Part shown: positions 40,836 through 51,128 of the stretch, piece after piece
How positions within the stretch are numbered: position 1 is the stretch's first letter
Layout: each line of letters begins with the position of its first letter
Assembly: GCA_023807065.1 (NCBI GenBank)
Contig: JAJJLU010000344.1
Location: 1-64,000, forward strand
From: Isotricha intestinalis
Lineage: Eukaryota > Ciliophora > Litostomatea > Vestibuliferida > Isotrichidae
DNA: 64,000 nt
Direction: 5' to 3'
Made by a program: the position numbers and the translations under genes
Notes under the pieces: model-generated
Databases searched by the model: none
What the model saw: only the letters and a program-made list of their open reading frames with translations
Told to the model about the DNA's origin: nothing

Positions 40836-41867
40836 TTATTTTTTTCCTTTTATTTTTTGTTTTTTTTTTCTTGTATCTATTTTTTTAACCGTATTTTTTT
40901 CTTTTATATTATGTTTTTTCTTATATTCTTCGATAATATTTTTATATCCAGGAAAATTAATATTTAAACCTTCATCTTTCATTTTCTTTCTTTTAATTTC
41001 TTCTCTTTCTAATAAAAGATTTATTTTTTTTTTAATTTCTTCTTTACTTTGTTCTTTATCTTGTTTATCAAGTAATTTTTTATATTTATCATTAAACTCA
41101 AATTTCTTTTTTGCATTTTTAAATATTTTATCATATTTATTTTTCTCGTCTATAACATTACATGTTAAAATCCTATCAAATAAAATATAATTATTCATAG
41201 TTTTTGCTGCAATTTCTGCAGTTTGTTCATCATTAAATTCTATAAATCCATAACCTTTCATTCTTCCACTTTGTAATGAACGAGGACAATATAATCTTGT
41301 TATATTGCCAAATTGAGTAAAATATTTATATAATGCTTTTTCATCAAATCCCCATGGTAAGTGTCCTACATATATTGCACATGTTTTTTTTGGTTTTGTT
41401 AATGATTCTATTGCTTCTTGAGTTTTTTGAACTCTAGTCTTTTTTTTTAATCTTTCTTCTTCTTCTTCTTCTTCTTCTTTTTCTTCTTCTTCTTCTTCTT
41501 TTTCTTTTTCTGAAATTTCAGAATTCTCTTCTTCTGAATTTTCTTCTTCTTCTATTTCTTTATCTTCATCATCTGATTTTCTTTCTTCTTCTATATTTTC
41601 ATCTGATATATTTTCTTTTTCTATATTTTCTTCTATTGATTTTTTTACTATTTTTTTGTGTTCTGATAGTTTTTTTTTTTGAGATATTTTATTTTTTGGT
41701 TTTGGTTCTTTTTTCTTTGGAATTTTTTTTTTTTTGGTTGTTGATATTTCTTCAAATTCTTCCTCTTCTTCAATGACTTTTTTATCTTCTTCTTTTTTTA
41801 TTTCATTATTATCTTTTTTATTTACATTGTTTTTTTCTTTATTATTTACTTTTTTTTTTTTTGCCAT
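40836..41867 (-). CDS. RRM protein of Nop15/NIFK type, ribosome biogenesis
   Basis: A 343-residue nucleolar-type RNA-binding protein. The N-terminal ~155 residues are Lys- and Glu-rich, with a long Glu run encoded by a GAA/GAG repeat. The single RRM spans ~160-240: RNP2 is AIYVGHLPW and RNP1 is KGYGFIEF. It ends in AAKTMNNYILFDRILTCNVI. The TMNNYhhhxRhLxCxxh ending is characteristic of Nop15/NIFK, which bind pre-60S rRNA near ITS2. The C-terminus is basic. Start at 41867 is the first ATG; the divergent TMBIM gene starts 110 bp away. Confidence 0.83.
   Translation of the reverse strand: MAKKKKVNNKEKNNVNKKDNNEIKKEEDKKVIEEEEEFEEISTTKKKKIPKKKEPKPKNKISQKKKLSEHKKIVKKSIEENIEKENISDENIEEERKSDDEDKEIEEEENSEEENSEISEKEKEEEEEEKEEEEEEEERLKKKTRVQKTQEAIESLTKPKKTCAIYVGHLPWGFDEKALYKYFTQFGNITRLYCPRSLQSGRMKGYGFIEFNDEQTAEIAAKTMNNYILFDRILTCNVIDEKNKYDKIFKNAKKKFEFNDKYKKLLDKQDKEQSKEEIKKKINLLLEREEIKRKKMKDEGLNINFPGYKNIIEEYKKKHNIKEKNTVKKIDTRKKKQKIKGKK
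41455..41510. repeat. CTT/CTC trinucleotide repeat (poly-Glu codons)
   Basis: A run of CTT units on the plus strand, interrupted twice by TTT. On the minus strand it encodes the poly-Glu stretch of the NIFK-like protein. Such a repeat is prone to length change. Confidence 0.85.
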
Positions 41868-41977
41868 TAAAGAAATGATATTAATAAATCAGATAATTAA
41901 TTAAAAACTAAACAAAGAATATAAAATAATTAAAATAAAATATATAAAATCTTAAGTTAATAATTTATAAAAAAAAA

Positions 41978-42718
41978 ATGAATTCTAATCCAGAGACGGA
42001 ACCTTTAATAGATATTAAAGATAAAGAATTTCAAAATGAAAAAGAAATAGAAAGTTTAATAAATGACCAAATAAGAAAAGGATTTATAGTTAAAGTTTAT
42101 TCAATTCTTTTGATTCAACTTTTAATCACAACTTTATTTGTAATTTTAGCATTTTATTTTCCATCTCTTAAATCATTTTTAAACAATAGTACTTTATTTT
42201 ATATTTTAGCTCTAATCCTTATTTTTTCAGTACTTCCATTTTTAATATGTTATCCACATTTATTAAAAGTAGTTCCATATAATTATATCATCTTATTTGT
42301 TTTTACATTAGGTGAAAGTTATTTAGTTGCTATGTTTACTTGTAATTATACTCCTAAAAGTGTTATAGTTGCTTTAATATTAACTTTGTCTACTGTGTTG
42401 AGTTTAACTTATTATGCTTGGACTTGTAAATCAGATTTTACAATTTATGGAGGAGTTTTAGTAAATCTGCTTTTTTTACTTATTGTTGGATCCTTTATAT
42501 TAATATTCGTTCGTATTCCATTTTTATATTTGGCAATGGATATATTTTCTTTAATGTTATTTTCTGCATATCTTATTTATGATACTCAAATAATTGTTAG
42601 AAATGATACTAAATACCACATTACTTCCGAGGATTATATTCTTGCTGCTCTTAATTTATATTTGGATATAATTAATATTTTTATCGAGTTTTTGAGTCTT
42701 TTTGGAAGTAGAAATTAA
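41978..42718 (+). CDS. TMBIM/Bax-inhibitor-1 family membrane protein
   Basis: A 246-residue protein with seven hydrophobic segments between residues ~40 and ~245, after a short polar N-terminus. The family's landmarks are present: RKGFIVKVYSILLIQLLITT before helix 1, YLIYDTQIIV in helix 6, and EDYILAALNLYLDIINIFI followed by LFGSRN at the end, with the Asp residues that form the calcium/pH sensor in this family. It is of the LFG4/GAAP type. Members act as calcium leak channels in ER or Golgi and modulate cell death. Confidence 0.94.
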   Translation: MNSNPETEPLIDIKDKEFQNEKEIESLINDQIRKGFIVKVYSILLIQLLITTLFVILAFYFPSLKSFLNNSTLFYILALILIFSVLPFLICYPHLLKVVPYNYIILFVFTLGESYLVAMFTCNYTPKSVIVALILTLSTVLSLTYYAWTCKSDFTIYGGVLVNLLFLLIVGSFILIFVRIPFLYLAMDIFSLMLFSAYLIYDTQIIVRNDTKYHITSEDYILAALNLYLDIINIFIEFLSLFGSRN

Positions 42719-43288
42719 ATAATTGAATACATAGATTTTTAATTTTAATAAACAAAATCTAATTTTATTTTTATTAAGATTTTTTTTAATTTATAGTGAA
42801 AATACATTAAATTCAATGATGTCTCAATTTTTAACTAATAATATTGAAGATATAAAAGGAACCACTTATAATTTTATATAATATAATAATTCAAATAATA
42901 TCAAAGTCATTTTAATCTTTTAAAGTGATTCTCCTTTTTTGATTTAAAAACTAAAATTTAAATTTTGCTTTAATTTTTCTATCTAAAATAATTGGATTTT
43001 ATATTTATATTAATTAATTTCTTAATCATATTCTTAAAAACTTAATTATCTTTTATAAAATCTTCATTTAATTTTCCATTAGGAAAACAATTTTTTATTT
43101 ATAGCTTGTTTAATAATTCTTATACTTACTTTTTACAAATAAAAATTTCTTTTTATTTTTTATATGAATATAATATGATTTTATAGTTTAATAATTGAAA
43201 TGAAAAAAATATAATAAAAAATAATAATTTATTTAATTCCTGAAAAAACAAACATTTAATATATTTTTTAAAATAAAAATATTTATGA
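42719..43288. other. Convergent intergenic region, 570 bp
   Basis: Between the TMBIM gene and the helicase-half gene. It is A/T-rich. A frame at 43153-43398 on the minus strand overlaps the helicase gene in another frame and was not accepted. Nothing else was seen. Confidence 0.4.
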
Positions 43289-44059
43289 TTATTCAATATT
43301 TTTATCTTTTTTATATTTTTTATTATTTTTTGCTTTATTGTTATTTTCACTTCCCATTGTTTTATTAAAATCAACAAAAGGAGGATGTTCAATACCAAAA
43401 CTTTTACATAAATCTCTTACATCAATTTTATCAATATCAAAGATTATTTTATCATTTCTATTAATATAATCAAATAAAAAAGCTCTATAAGCTTCAATAG
43501 AGCAATTATATAAATAATGATTTTTTGTATTTACTTTTTTTTCAACTTTTTGTTGATCTCTATCAACTTTTCCTTCACTATAATTAAATTTTTTTATCAC
43601 AGCAATATTTTTAATAAAATCTTCTTCAGAAGGGAATAATAATATTAAGCTTTTACTTTTAGAAAAATCATCTTTTGAATTAATTTTAATTAATTCATTA
43701 TATTCATTTATATCTTTTGGTGTGTCAAAAAAAATTATCCATGAACATGAAGGTAAATTAAGTTTTAATTTTATAAAATTTGTTGAGAGTAAAATTCCTT
43801 TTTTATTTTGAATAAATTTTTTATAATTTTCTTTATTAATATCATTAGTTTGTGATTGTGATAATGATAATGTTTCTATATGATATTCAATTAATAATGC
43901 TTTATAAAATTCAACTTCTTGTGATGTTGAAAAGATTAATATTAATTTTGATTGTAAATTTTTTTTTAAAAATGTTATTAGAAATAAAAATTTTTTTTCT
44001 GGGGGAATTATAATATATCCTTGTGTTTGTATTGTTTTTATTTTTTGTTTTTTCTCCAT
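43289..44059 (-). CDS. Orphan C-terminal half of a Has1/DDX18-like RNA helicase
   Basis: A 256-residue protein corresponding only to the second RecA domain and C-terminal extension of Has1/DDX18 helicases, which act in 60S ribosome assembly. QGYIIIPPEKKFLFLITFLKKN matches the [21 protein letters not shown] start of that domain. The tail with YNCSIEAYRAF, RDLCKSFGIEHPPFVDFN matches the Has1 C-terminal domain very well. Missing are the whole first RecA domain with the Walker A and DEAD motifs, and also motif V (ARGxD is replaced) and motif VI (HRxGRxxR is replaced by NELIKINSK). Only 67 bp separate its ATG from the preceding gene's stop, so no hidden N-terminus fits. It cannot be an ATPase. Confidence 0.8.
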   Translation of the reverse strand: MEKKQKIKTIQTQGYIIIPPEKKFLFLITFLKKNLQSKLILIFSTSQEVEFYKALLIEYHIETLSLSQSQTNDINKENYKKFIQNKKGILLSTNFIKLKLNLPSCSWIIFFDTPKDINEYNELIKINSKDDFSKSKSLILLFPSEEDFIKNIAVIKKFNYSEGKVDRDQQKVEKKVNTKNHYLYNCSIEAYRAFLFDYINRNDKIIFDIDKIDVRDLCKSFGIEHPPFVDFNKTMGSENNNKAKNNKKYKKDKNIE

Positions 44060-44126
44060 TTATTTTTGGAATATAAATTAATTATAAAATAATTTATAAA
44101 GGAATTTAATAATTAAATATTTACTT

Positions 44127-45641
44127 TTATTTTTTTTTTATATAACATAATTTTAATGGTTTTATTTTAGTAGATTTTTCATTTTGTTTTTTTTTATTTT
44201 TTAGTTTATCATTATGTAATTTTCTTTTTATAACAGATTTATCTCTTATTATTTCTTTCTTTTTAATTGTTAATTCAAGTTTTTGTTTTTGTAATAATTT
44301 AGAAAAAATATCATCATTTAATTGAATTCTTTTAATTAAGGAATTAGAATTATCAAATGAATTTTTTAAAGTTCCAAAACTTGAATTTATTGAACTAATA
44401 CTAATTTCTTTTACTGATTTAGATAATTCTCTTAAGTATTCATTTTCTTTTAATATATGAGATATATTTTCACTTATTTTTTTTTGATTAATTATACTTG
44501 ATGAATAATCTTTTTCTAAAAAATACATCATATTTAAAATAACTTGTTTATATTTATTATTTTCTTCAATTAAATACTCATTTGTTTTTTTCAATAATTC
44601 AATTTCTTTTAAATATTCTTTTTTTACATATTCTATATTTCTTTTATATGTATTTTCAATAAAAACTTTATTTTGTATTTTAATATATTGAATTAATAAA
44701 GGAATTAAAATTTTAAATTCTTTATTTTCATTAGACATTTTTTCATATAATTTTTTTTTTTTTAAATTATAATTTTTTTTATTCATATAATATGAAAAAG
44801 AGATAATTGGACTTTGAACAAAAGAGTAAATTATTTTTTTTGAATATAATAAATTTTTATCATCGAAATTCATTGATTTATTAAAACAACTTTTTGTACT
44901 TTTTTCTTCAAATAAAGGCTCTTCTCTATGAATTTTCACATTTGGTTTATGTTTAAATATAAAATTTTTTACTCTTTGAATTTCCATTGTTTTTTTATTT
45001 TTTTCACCAAAAGTTTTTAGCTTTTCTAAACTAGATGAATTATTATTTATTTTTTGTTTATTTAACTTTGAATTATTAAGTGAATGAAATTTATTAATTG
45101 ATTTATTTAAATTTATGTTATTCACAGTAATAATTCTTTTATTGATTTTATTATTACTATTTTTTGTTTTTTTTTCTTTTGATTTTGTTTTAGAACCTGA
45201 ATGATTTCTATTTTTAATTTCTTCAAATTCATTTTTTAAATTTAAAATTATTTTATTAAAACTTTTATTTGGTGAATCTAAGGCACTTTTATATTTTTCT
45301 TTCTTATCATTTTTTTTAATTTTTGTTGGTTCATAAATGACTTTTTTAATATCTAAATGAAGAGGAGATACTTTTTTTAAGTTTGAATCTTTGGAAACTA
45401 AATTTAATATACTTTTATCTGAATTAGTGCCTAAAGTTATATTTCCTATAGATATATTTTTTGTTTTCTTTTTAGTAATATTAACTTTAACATTGTAATT
45501 ATTTATTATTTGGTCCTTATTTTTTTTTAATTCAAAACTATAATTAAGAGGAGAAATTTCTTGAGAGTATAACTTTTTTTTTTTTGGTTGATTTTTTGGA
45601 TTTAACTTAGTTATTTTTTTGAAAAATGAGTTTTCAAACAT
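44127..45641 (-). CDS. Basic coiled-coil protein, unknown function
   Basis: A 504-residue Lys/Asn-rich protein. The N-terminal ~250 residues are basic, Ser/Asn-rich and probably disordered. Residues ~300-430 are helical with heptads (LIPLLIQYIKIQNKVFIEN onward) and look like the functional core. The end is very basic. Similar charged proteins are common in ciliate cortical structures, but I cannot name a family. It is the middle one of three closely spaced minus-strand genes, with gaps of 132 and 67 bp. Confidence 0.68.
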   Translation of the reverse strand: MFENSFFKKITKLNPKNQPKKKKLYSQEISPLNYSFELKKNKDQIINNYNVKVNITKKKTKNISIGNITLGTNSDKSILNLVSKDSNLKKVSPLHLDIKKVIYEPTKIKKNDKKEKYKSALDSPNKSFNKIILNLKNEFEEIKNRNHSGSKTKSKEKKTKNSNNKINKRIITVNNINLNKSINKFHSLNNSKLNKQKINNNSSSLEKLKTFGEKNKKTMEIQRVKNFIFKHKPNVKIHREEPLFEEKSTKSCFNKSMNFDDKNLLYSKKIIYSFVQSPIISFSYYMNKKNYNLKKKKLYEKMSNENKEFKILIPLLIQYIKIQNKVFIENTYKRNIEYVKKEYLKEIELLKKTNEYLIEENNKYKQVILNMMYFLEKDYSSSIINQKKISENISHILKENEYLRELSKSVKEISISSINSSFGTLKNSFDNSNSLIKRIQLNDDIFSKLLQKQKLELTIKKKEIIRDKSVIKRKLHNDKLKNKKKQNEKSTKIKPLKLCYIKKK

Positions 45642-45773
45642 TTATTAATAAAATTAAAAATTAGTATTTTAAAAATATTTATCTAATTCTTATTTATAAA
45701 AAGAGAAAATATTTTTAAAAGTATAATTTAATTTAACATTTAAATATATAAAATAATACCATTATTATTATTT

Positions 45774-47237
45774 TTAATATTGATATATTTGTCTTTTTAC
45801 ATTTAATGTATTATTTTTACTATGAAAAAAATTATTACTTTCTCTTAAAGAATTCCTTTTTATAACAGATTTATGTTTTAAATTATCATTAATAATTTTA
45901 TATTTATTTGGAGTTTGAATGTTATTAATTGTAATAATTGGATAATTAGTTTTTTGATTTTCTTTTAAAATATATTTTTTTTTCAATGATATATTATGTT
46001 GTCCATTACTTCTACTACTTCTTTTTTTCTCATAATTAAAATTTAGATTATCACTATTTCTATTTATATTTAAATTAATTTTTTTAGTATTTTTATTTGA
46101 AGACTTTGTAGATTTAAAAACTTTATTTTCATTACTATTATTTCTAATTGAAATTTGAAAATTGGAATTATGTTTTAAAACTAAATGATGTTTATTATTA
46201 TTTCTTGAAGTATTGGCTACATTTTTATTTATGGATTCAAAAAAATTATTATTAATAATATTTATTTTATTTTGTTTTATTCTATTTATTTTTTCCTTAA
46301 ATAAATCATCTGATTGTGTAGGAATATATCTTTCAGAATTTGAAATGGTTGTTAAAACTATATTATTACTATTTCTTACATTAAATTCAGTATTTAAATT
46401 TGAATATAAATTATTATAATTAATTTTTAATTCTTTTAATTTTGCAATTTTTAAATGTAATTTTTTAATATTAAAACTATTTTGATTTTTATCTTTTGTT
46501 TTTAAGGTGTTATTTAAAATTGAAGGTTTTGACAAATCAGAACTTTCAATTAGTAATCTTTTATTATTAAAAAATTTTTTTGTTTGTTTAAAATTTATTA
46601 TTTTCTCTTTTAAATGAAAATTTTGTTTTTTATTAAGATTAATTGTACTTGATAATTCATCAAAAATCTCACTAAAAGACATTTTTTTTTCTTTATTATT
46701 ATTATATTGTGTTAATTCTATAGTTTGTGCTGTGTTATTAACTGAATTAACAGTTTCAACTAATTCAGGTTTAATAATTGGTTCAAAATTTTCTTTTTTT
46801 TTATTTTTATTTTTCTTTTTATTTTTAAAATCATCTTCGTGTTCTTCAATATATTCTAAATATCTTTTTTTTCTTCTTATATATTTTCTCATTGTTTTAG
46901 AAATTGAAAATTCATTTGAATATAATATTGGCGCAAATAAAGTATAATTAACGTAATACTCACTAATGTTAGGAATTCTTGAAGTTGATTCTTTTAATTT
47001 ATAAAAACGTTTTAAAAATTCTGCCATTTCATCCCATAATAAATAATCTTTAAATATTGAAACTATTCTTTTTTTTTCATCAAATATAATATTATGAATT
47101 ATTTGCCTATTTATCTCTGATTTTTGTTTATTATATTTCATTAAATTGTTATGAATCATTTCAAACATGAATTGATTTTGTTTTGTATATTTTATTGACA
47201 ATTGATTATTCCTTGATTTATTATAACATATTTTCAT
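45774..47237 (-). CDS. Ciliate-specific cytoskeletal-type protein (IFK/EFLKR domain), paralogue B
   Basis: A 487-residue basic protein related to the one at 23090-24454. The shared block lies at residues ~55-140: SIFKDYLLWDEMAEFLKRFY, then ESTSRIP, then YYVNYTLF, then a basic segment with KYIRRKKRYLEY. Beyond it the protein is Asn/Lys/Ser-rich and low in complexity. This copy keeps the IFKDYL form I know from ciliate proteins, while copy A has IFKESL. Function unknown. Confidence 0.72.
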   Translation of the reverse strand: MKICYNKSRNNQLSIKYTKQNQFMFEMIHNNLMKYNKQKSEINRQIIHNIIFDEKKRIVSIFKDYLLWDEMAEFLKRFYKLKESTSRIPNISEYYVNYTLFAPILYSNEFSISKTMRKYIRRKKRYLEYIEEHEDDFKNKKKNKNKKKENFEPIIKPELVETVNSVNNTAQTIELTQYNNNKEKKMSFSEIFDELSSTINLNKKQNFHLKEKIINFKQTKKFFNNKRLLIESSDLSKPSILNNTLKTKDKNQNSFNIKKLHLKIAKLKELKINYNNLYSNLNTEFNVRNSNNIVLTTISNSERYIPTQSDDLFKEKINRIKQNKINIINNNFFESINKNVANTSRNNNKHHLVLKHNSNFQISIRNNSNENKVFKSTKSSNKNTKKINLNINRNSDNLNFNYEKKRSSRSNGQHNISLKKKYILKENQKTNYPIITINNIQTPNKYKIINDNLKHKSVIKRNSLRESNNFFHSKNNTLNVKRQIYQY

Positions 47238-48378
47238 TTTGAGACTTATAATATTTAATTATATTTAACGATTTTCTATCAATTAATTAAATTTAATGTT
47301 TTTTCAAATTTTTCTTCGTTTTTAAATTTTTGGTGTTTAAATGTTTATAATGAAAATAAAGTTAAATTAGGGAAATTATTATATGATTTCTCTCATTTTA
47401 TAGTTTTTATGTAATTTATCTTTTTTTCAAATTGGAAGAACTTTATTTCTTATTTTTTAAAACGATTATGTTTAGTTTAAAATAATCGAATTAATTTAAA
47501 ATTATATTTTTTATGATATAAATAATTTCTGATATAATCTAGCGAATATCAATAATTATGAAAAAAGAGGATAGCATTTATTCATTAATTCAAAAATTAC
47601 CTTTTTCAGTTTTAAAGTTATTTTTCAATAGAGAAATGTATTAATACTACTTACTATATGAATAATCTTATTATAGATAATTAAATATTATCTTTAAAAA
47701 ACAAAAAAAATTATTTTTTTAAATAATATAAATAGTTTTTAATTTATGAATCAGAAAATTTCATATAATTTATATTCATATAACAGAAGAAAACATTATA
47801 TTAAAGGAAATCTTGATTATATAAATCAAAAAACATAAGCTTATATTTAAATGATATTCTATCAATCATGATATTGAATAAAAAAAAATCGATGATTTTT
47901 ATAGTTAATTGATTATCAAATTTAATAACTAATATTATATTATTCGAGTCTTTGTTTTATTATTTTATATGAAAAATTTAGGTTTTTAAATTTACTTTTT
48001 TTTGGATTGAATTTATCATAAGAATTTAGGCTTGAATATTTAATATATTAAAATTTATCAAAATAATGTTAATATTAATTAATTAAAAATCATTCCAAAA
48101 AATAATTCAATATTTTATTAAATTAGAACAATTATTAAGAGAAAATTTACATTTTTTAAATTTTACAATAAAATTCTCTCAAAGTACTCATTATTAATAT
48201 AAATGAGATTTTAATTATAAATTTTAAATTAATATAAATTAAATTATAAAAAAAATAAAAAGAAAAAAACTTTTCCTTACTTTTTTATTTCTACATATAA
48301 ATATTTTATAAAAGATATATATCATAAATTGCTTTAAATATGATATATTAAGGACTGCTAAAAATAAAAATCAAAAAT
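47238..48378. other. Gene-free intergenic region, about 1.1 kb
   Basis: Between two minus-strand genes. A/T-rich throughout; no open frame, repeat or RNA gene was recognised. Confidence 0.4.
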
Positions 48379-49629
48379 TTATATTTTAATACCAAGTTGT
48401 TCGACTACAGGATCTTTTTCATTACACAAAGAAAGGAAATCTTCACTAGTATAAACTCCATTTTTCATAGCTTTCTTATATCTATTTAAATCTCGAAACA
48501 TTTTATTACTTGGTTTAAAATCTCCAATTTCACATAAAATTTTTCTAGTAACTTCAGCAAAAATTTCCCATTTTTCTTTTCCTAAATCTTTATACTTTTC
48601 AAACATAAATTCAGTAGGTCTAATAACAGGTAAATCTATAAAATATAATTTATGTCTAAAATAAGCCATACTCCTAAAAAAATTTAAAACAACATGAGAA
48701 GAACCAACAGCACAACTAAAATCATCTTTTTGATTAATTTTAACAAGTTCAGGTTTTATTGGTAATAAAGAATAAAAAGCACCTTTTTTAAATTTTAATA
48801 AATTTCTACCACAAGTTGTTGTTCCTTCAGGGAATAAAACTAAAGGAGCTAAAATTTTACCTTCATAAAAATCTTTTTGTCTTTGCTCTAATAATTTAAA
48901 TAATTTAGCTCTTTCTTCATCAGATTCTCTATTGACAAATAAACAATTCATTGCTTTTGCAATTGGACCTACAAAAGCATAACTTTCTATTTCTTTTTTT
49001 GCAAAAAAACCTGATTGACGTATTATCATATTTAATAATACTTCAAAAAATCCTACATGATTACATATTATTAATGAATATTTTTGATCCGTAAAATCAT
49101 AATCGTCTCCTAAATACTTTTTATATATTTTTTCGTAGAAAGTTTTGTCTTTGACTTCTTCAGATATTAATCCATTATATTTTTGGTCTTCATTTAGTTT
49201 TTCTTTATTAGAATTATCATTCATTGTTATATCTACAATAGAAATTCCATTAATGTAAAATAATAATTTTGGCCAATATTGAATTATATTTGCAATTACT
49301 TTTCTTTCTTCTGGATCTGTATCATGATTCTTTAATCTTTTTAAATGATACTTTAATTGAATATTCATTGCTATGAAGAAAAAGATTCCACTTGGTATTC
49401 TAATTGGAAATAAAATCAAACTTCCAAAAAATATTCTAAAGAAAGATAAATTATCTTTTAATTTAAATTCATCATATAAATCATGTACATTTACAACTGG
49501 AGAATTTTTATCATATTGAAAATAAAGTGGCTTATAATGAGGACGATATTTAAAATACATTATTAATGAATATATGAATATAATTAATGTATAGGAAGAC
49601 AAGAAAATTATTAATCCTAAATAAGCCAT
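48379..49629 (-). CDS. Lysophospholipid acyltransferase (PlsC/LPLAT family)
   Basis: A 416-residue membrane enzyme that should move an acyl chain from acyl-CoA to a lysophospholipid. Hydrophobic segments lie at ~1-25 and ~60-85. Motif I is NHVGFFE, with H191 in place but Glu196 where nearly all family members have Asp. Motif II is GPIAKAMNCLFVNRES. Motif III is FPEGTTT at 266-272, followed by LLKFKKGAFYSLLPIKP. This order and sequence are closest to LPCAT1/2-type enzymes; no EF-hands follow. The HxxxxE form might be active, since Glu is similar to Asp, but this is unproven. Confidence 0.88.
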   Translation of the reverse strand: MAYLGLIIFLSSYTLIIFIYSLIMYFKYRPHYKPLYFQYDKNSPVVNVHDLYDEFKLKDNLSFFRIFFGSLILFPIRIPSGIFFFIAMNIQLKYHLKRLKNHDTDPEERKVIANIIQYWPKLLFYINGISIVDITMNDNSNKEKLNEDQKYNGLISEEVKDKTFYEKIYKKYLGDDYDFTDQKYSLIICNHVGFFEVLLNMIIRQSGFFAKKEIESYAFVGPIAKAMNCLFVNRESDEERAKLFKLLEQRQKDFYEGKILAPLVLFPEGTTTCGRNLLKFKKGAFYSLLPIKPELVKINQKDDFSCAVGSSHVVLNFFRSMAYFRHKLYFIDLPVIRPTEFMFEKYKDLGKEKWEIFAEVTRKILCEIGDFKPSNKMFRDLNRYKKAMKNGVYTSEDFLSLCNEKDPVVEQLGIKI

Positions 49630-49748
49630 TTGATATATTCTATAAATGTTAATTACTTTTTATTAATTTTATATAAGATTATGTTTTAATTTTTATTATA
49701 ATATAAAGTTATTAATCAGGTTTTTTTATTAATTATTTTTTTATATTA

Positions 49749-50105
49749 ATGAAAGGTAATAATGATTACAAATATTTGAAACAAAAAAATTTGAATAATA
49801 ATAAATTTGAATATAACTCAAATTCAAATAATATGGCATTAATTAAGAGTTTAAAAGAAGAAATTGAACAATTAGAGAATGAAAAAGGAAAATTAGAAGA
49901 AGAAATAACTATGTTAAGAAAAAGCACTAAAAATATGAAAAAAGAAGATTATACAAAAAAAATTCAAAATTTAGAAAATACTAGAGATGAAGCCAAAAAA
50001 ACTGCAACACATTATTTACATATGTGTTCACAATTGGCAGAAGAAGTTATTGTTTTAAGAGATCAATTAGATAAATATTCACATATCAATCAAGGTCAAA
50101 AATAA
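49749..50105 (+). CDS. Small coiled-coil protein
   Basis: A 118-residue protein. The first ~25 residues are Asn/Lys-rich; from ~28 to ~108 it is a coiled coil (SLKEEIEQLENEKGKLEEEI, then ATHYLHMCSQLAEEV). The last helix, with His, Met and Cys, looks more conserved than the rest. Its start lies 119 bp from the start of the divergent acyltransferase gene. No family recognised. Confidence 0.65.
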   Translation: MKGNNDYKYLKQKNLNNNKFEYNSNSNNMALIKSLKEEIEQLENEKGKLEEEITMLRKSTKNMKKEDYTKKIQNLENTRDEAKKTATHYLHMCSQLAEEVIVLRDQLDKYSHINQGQK

Positions 50106-51128
50106 AGATTTGTTTTTTATTATGACAAATATTAAATAAGTTTAAATGTTTTAAAAGTTTATAAGTTTTTTCTTTTTTAAAGATAAATAAGGGAATTATA
50201 ACTAATTATCATTCCCTAAATACATATTTGAATATTTATAAAATTAATAAAATATTCAACTCTTTAATTTTTTTGACTAATTTGTTTATCAAAATATTCA
50301 TATTGTTCACTATAATCAAGATTATTGATAGAGATAATGAATATTTTTTTAAATTTAAATATTGGATAATTTCAATTATTGTCTTTAAAATCTTTAGGTC
50401 TTTGGATATGTATTTATCATTTATGAATTAAATTTTTTGAAAAAAAAGATAAATATAAATAATTAAATATTAAATCATAGTTTATATATTTTAATATAAT
50501 AATCTAATTTAAATTATAGATAATTAATTTCATCCATAATATCTTTAAAATTTAAAATTTTATTTTGTTAAAACATTATTCAATAAATAGGATGGTCAGA
50601 AGAAGAGAAAAATTATTTCAATTAAATTAGAAGACATTTTAATATATTTTATCTAAAAAATTATAATATTAAAATTGAATTGTTTAAAAATTAATTTGAG
50701 GGTTTTTAATATATAAATTCCTATATATTCAAAGATTAAATGTAAAATATTAGGATGTAAAATTCTCTAAAATTTTTTTATTTATTTTAAATTACCTGTA
50801 TTCAATTTTATAATTATTTCTTTTTTTATTTATTAAATAATGAAAATTTATATTTTTAATTTTTTTATGAATCTTTTATTTTAAAATCTATTAAAGGATT
50901 TTTATTCTTCATTTTGTTTAGAGTTTTACAGTATTTCTTTTATCATTATTTTTTAAAATAATCTAATTTTCAATTTCCTTTCTAATATTTTATCAATTTA
51001 ATTCTCGCTTTTAAATTATATTTTTTTCATTTTATTTATATTTTTATTCATATGAAACAAAATAAAGTTTATTATATGTAATTTAATCAATTTTAAAAAA
51101 TATTAATTATCTCATATTAAATAAATAT
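50106..51128. other. Convergent intergenic region, about 1 kb
   Basis: Between the small coiled-coil gene and the Hsp70 gene. It is A/T-rich. An open frame at 50228-50431 was rejected because it starts with TTG and encodes only A/T-driven hydrophobic codons. No other feature seen. Confidence 0.4.

Noticed and set aside
43153..43398. 81-codon minus-strand frame at the end of the helicase-half gene
   Set aside because: It overlaps the well-supported Has1-like frame in another phase and has no protein-like pattern.
50228..50431. Open frame of 67 codons, hydrophobic
   Set aside because: It begins with TTG, not ATG, sits alone in a gap, and its composition is just what A/T-rich DNA gives by chance. 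No intron joins it to a gene.
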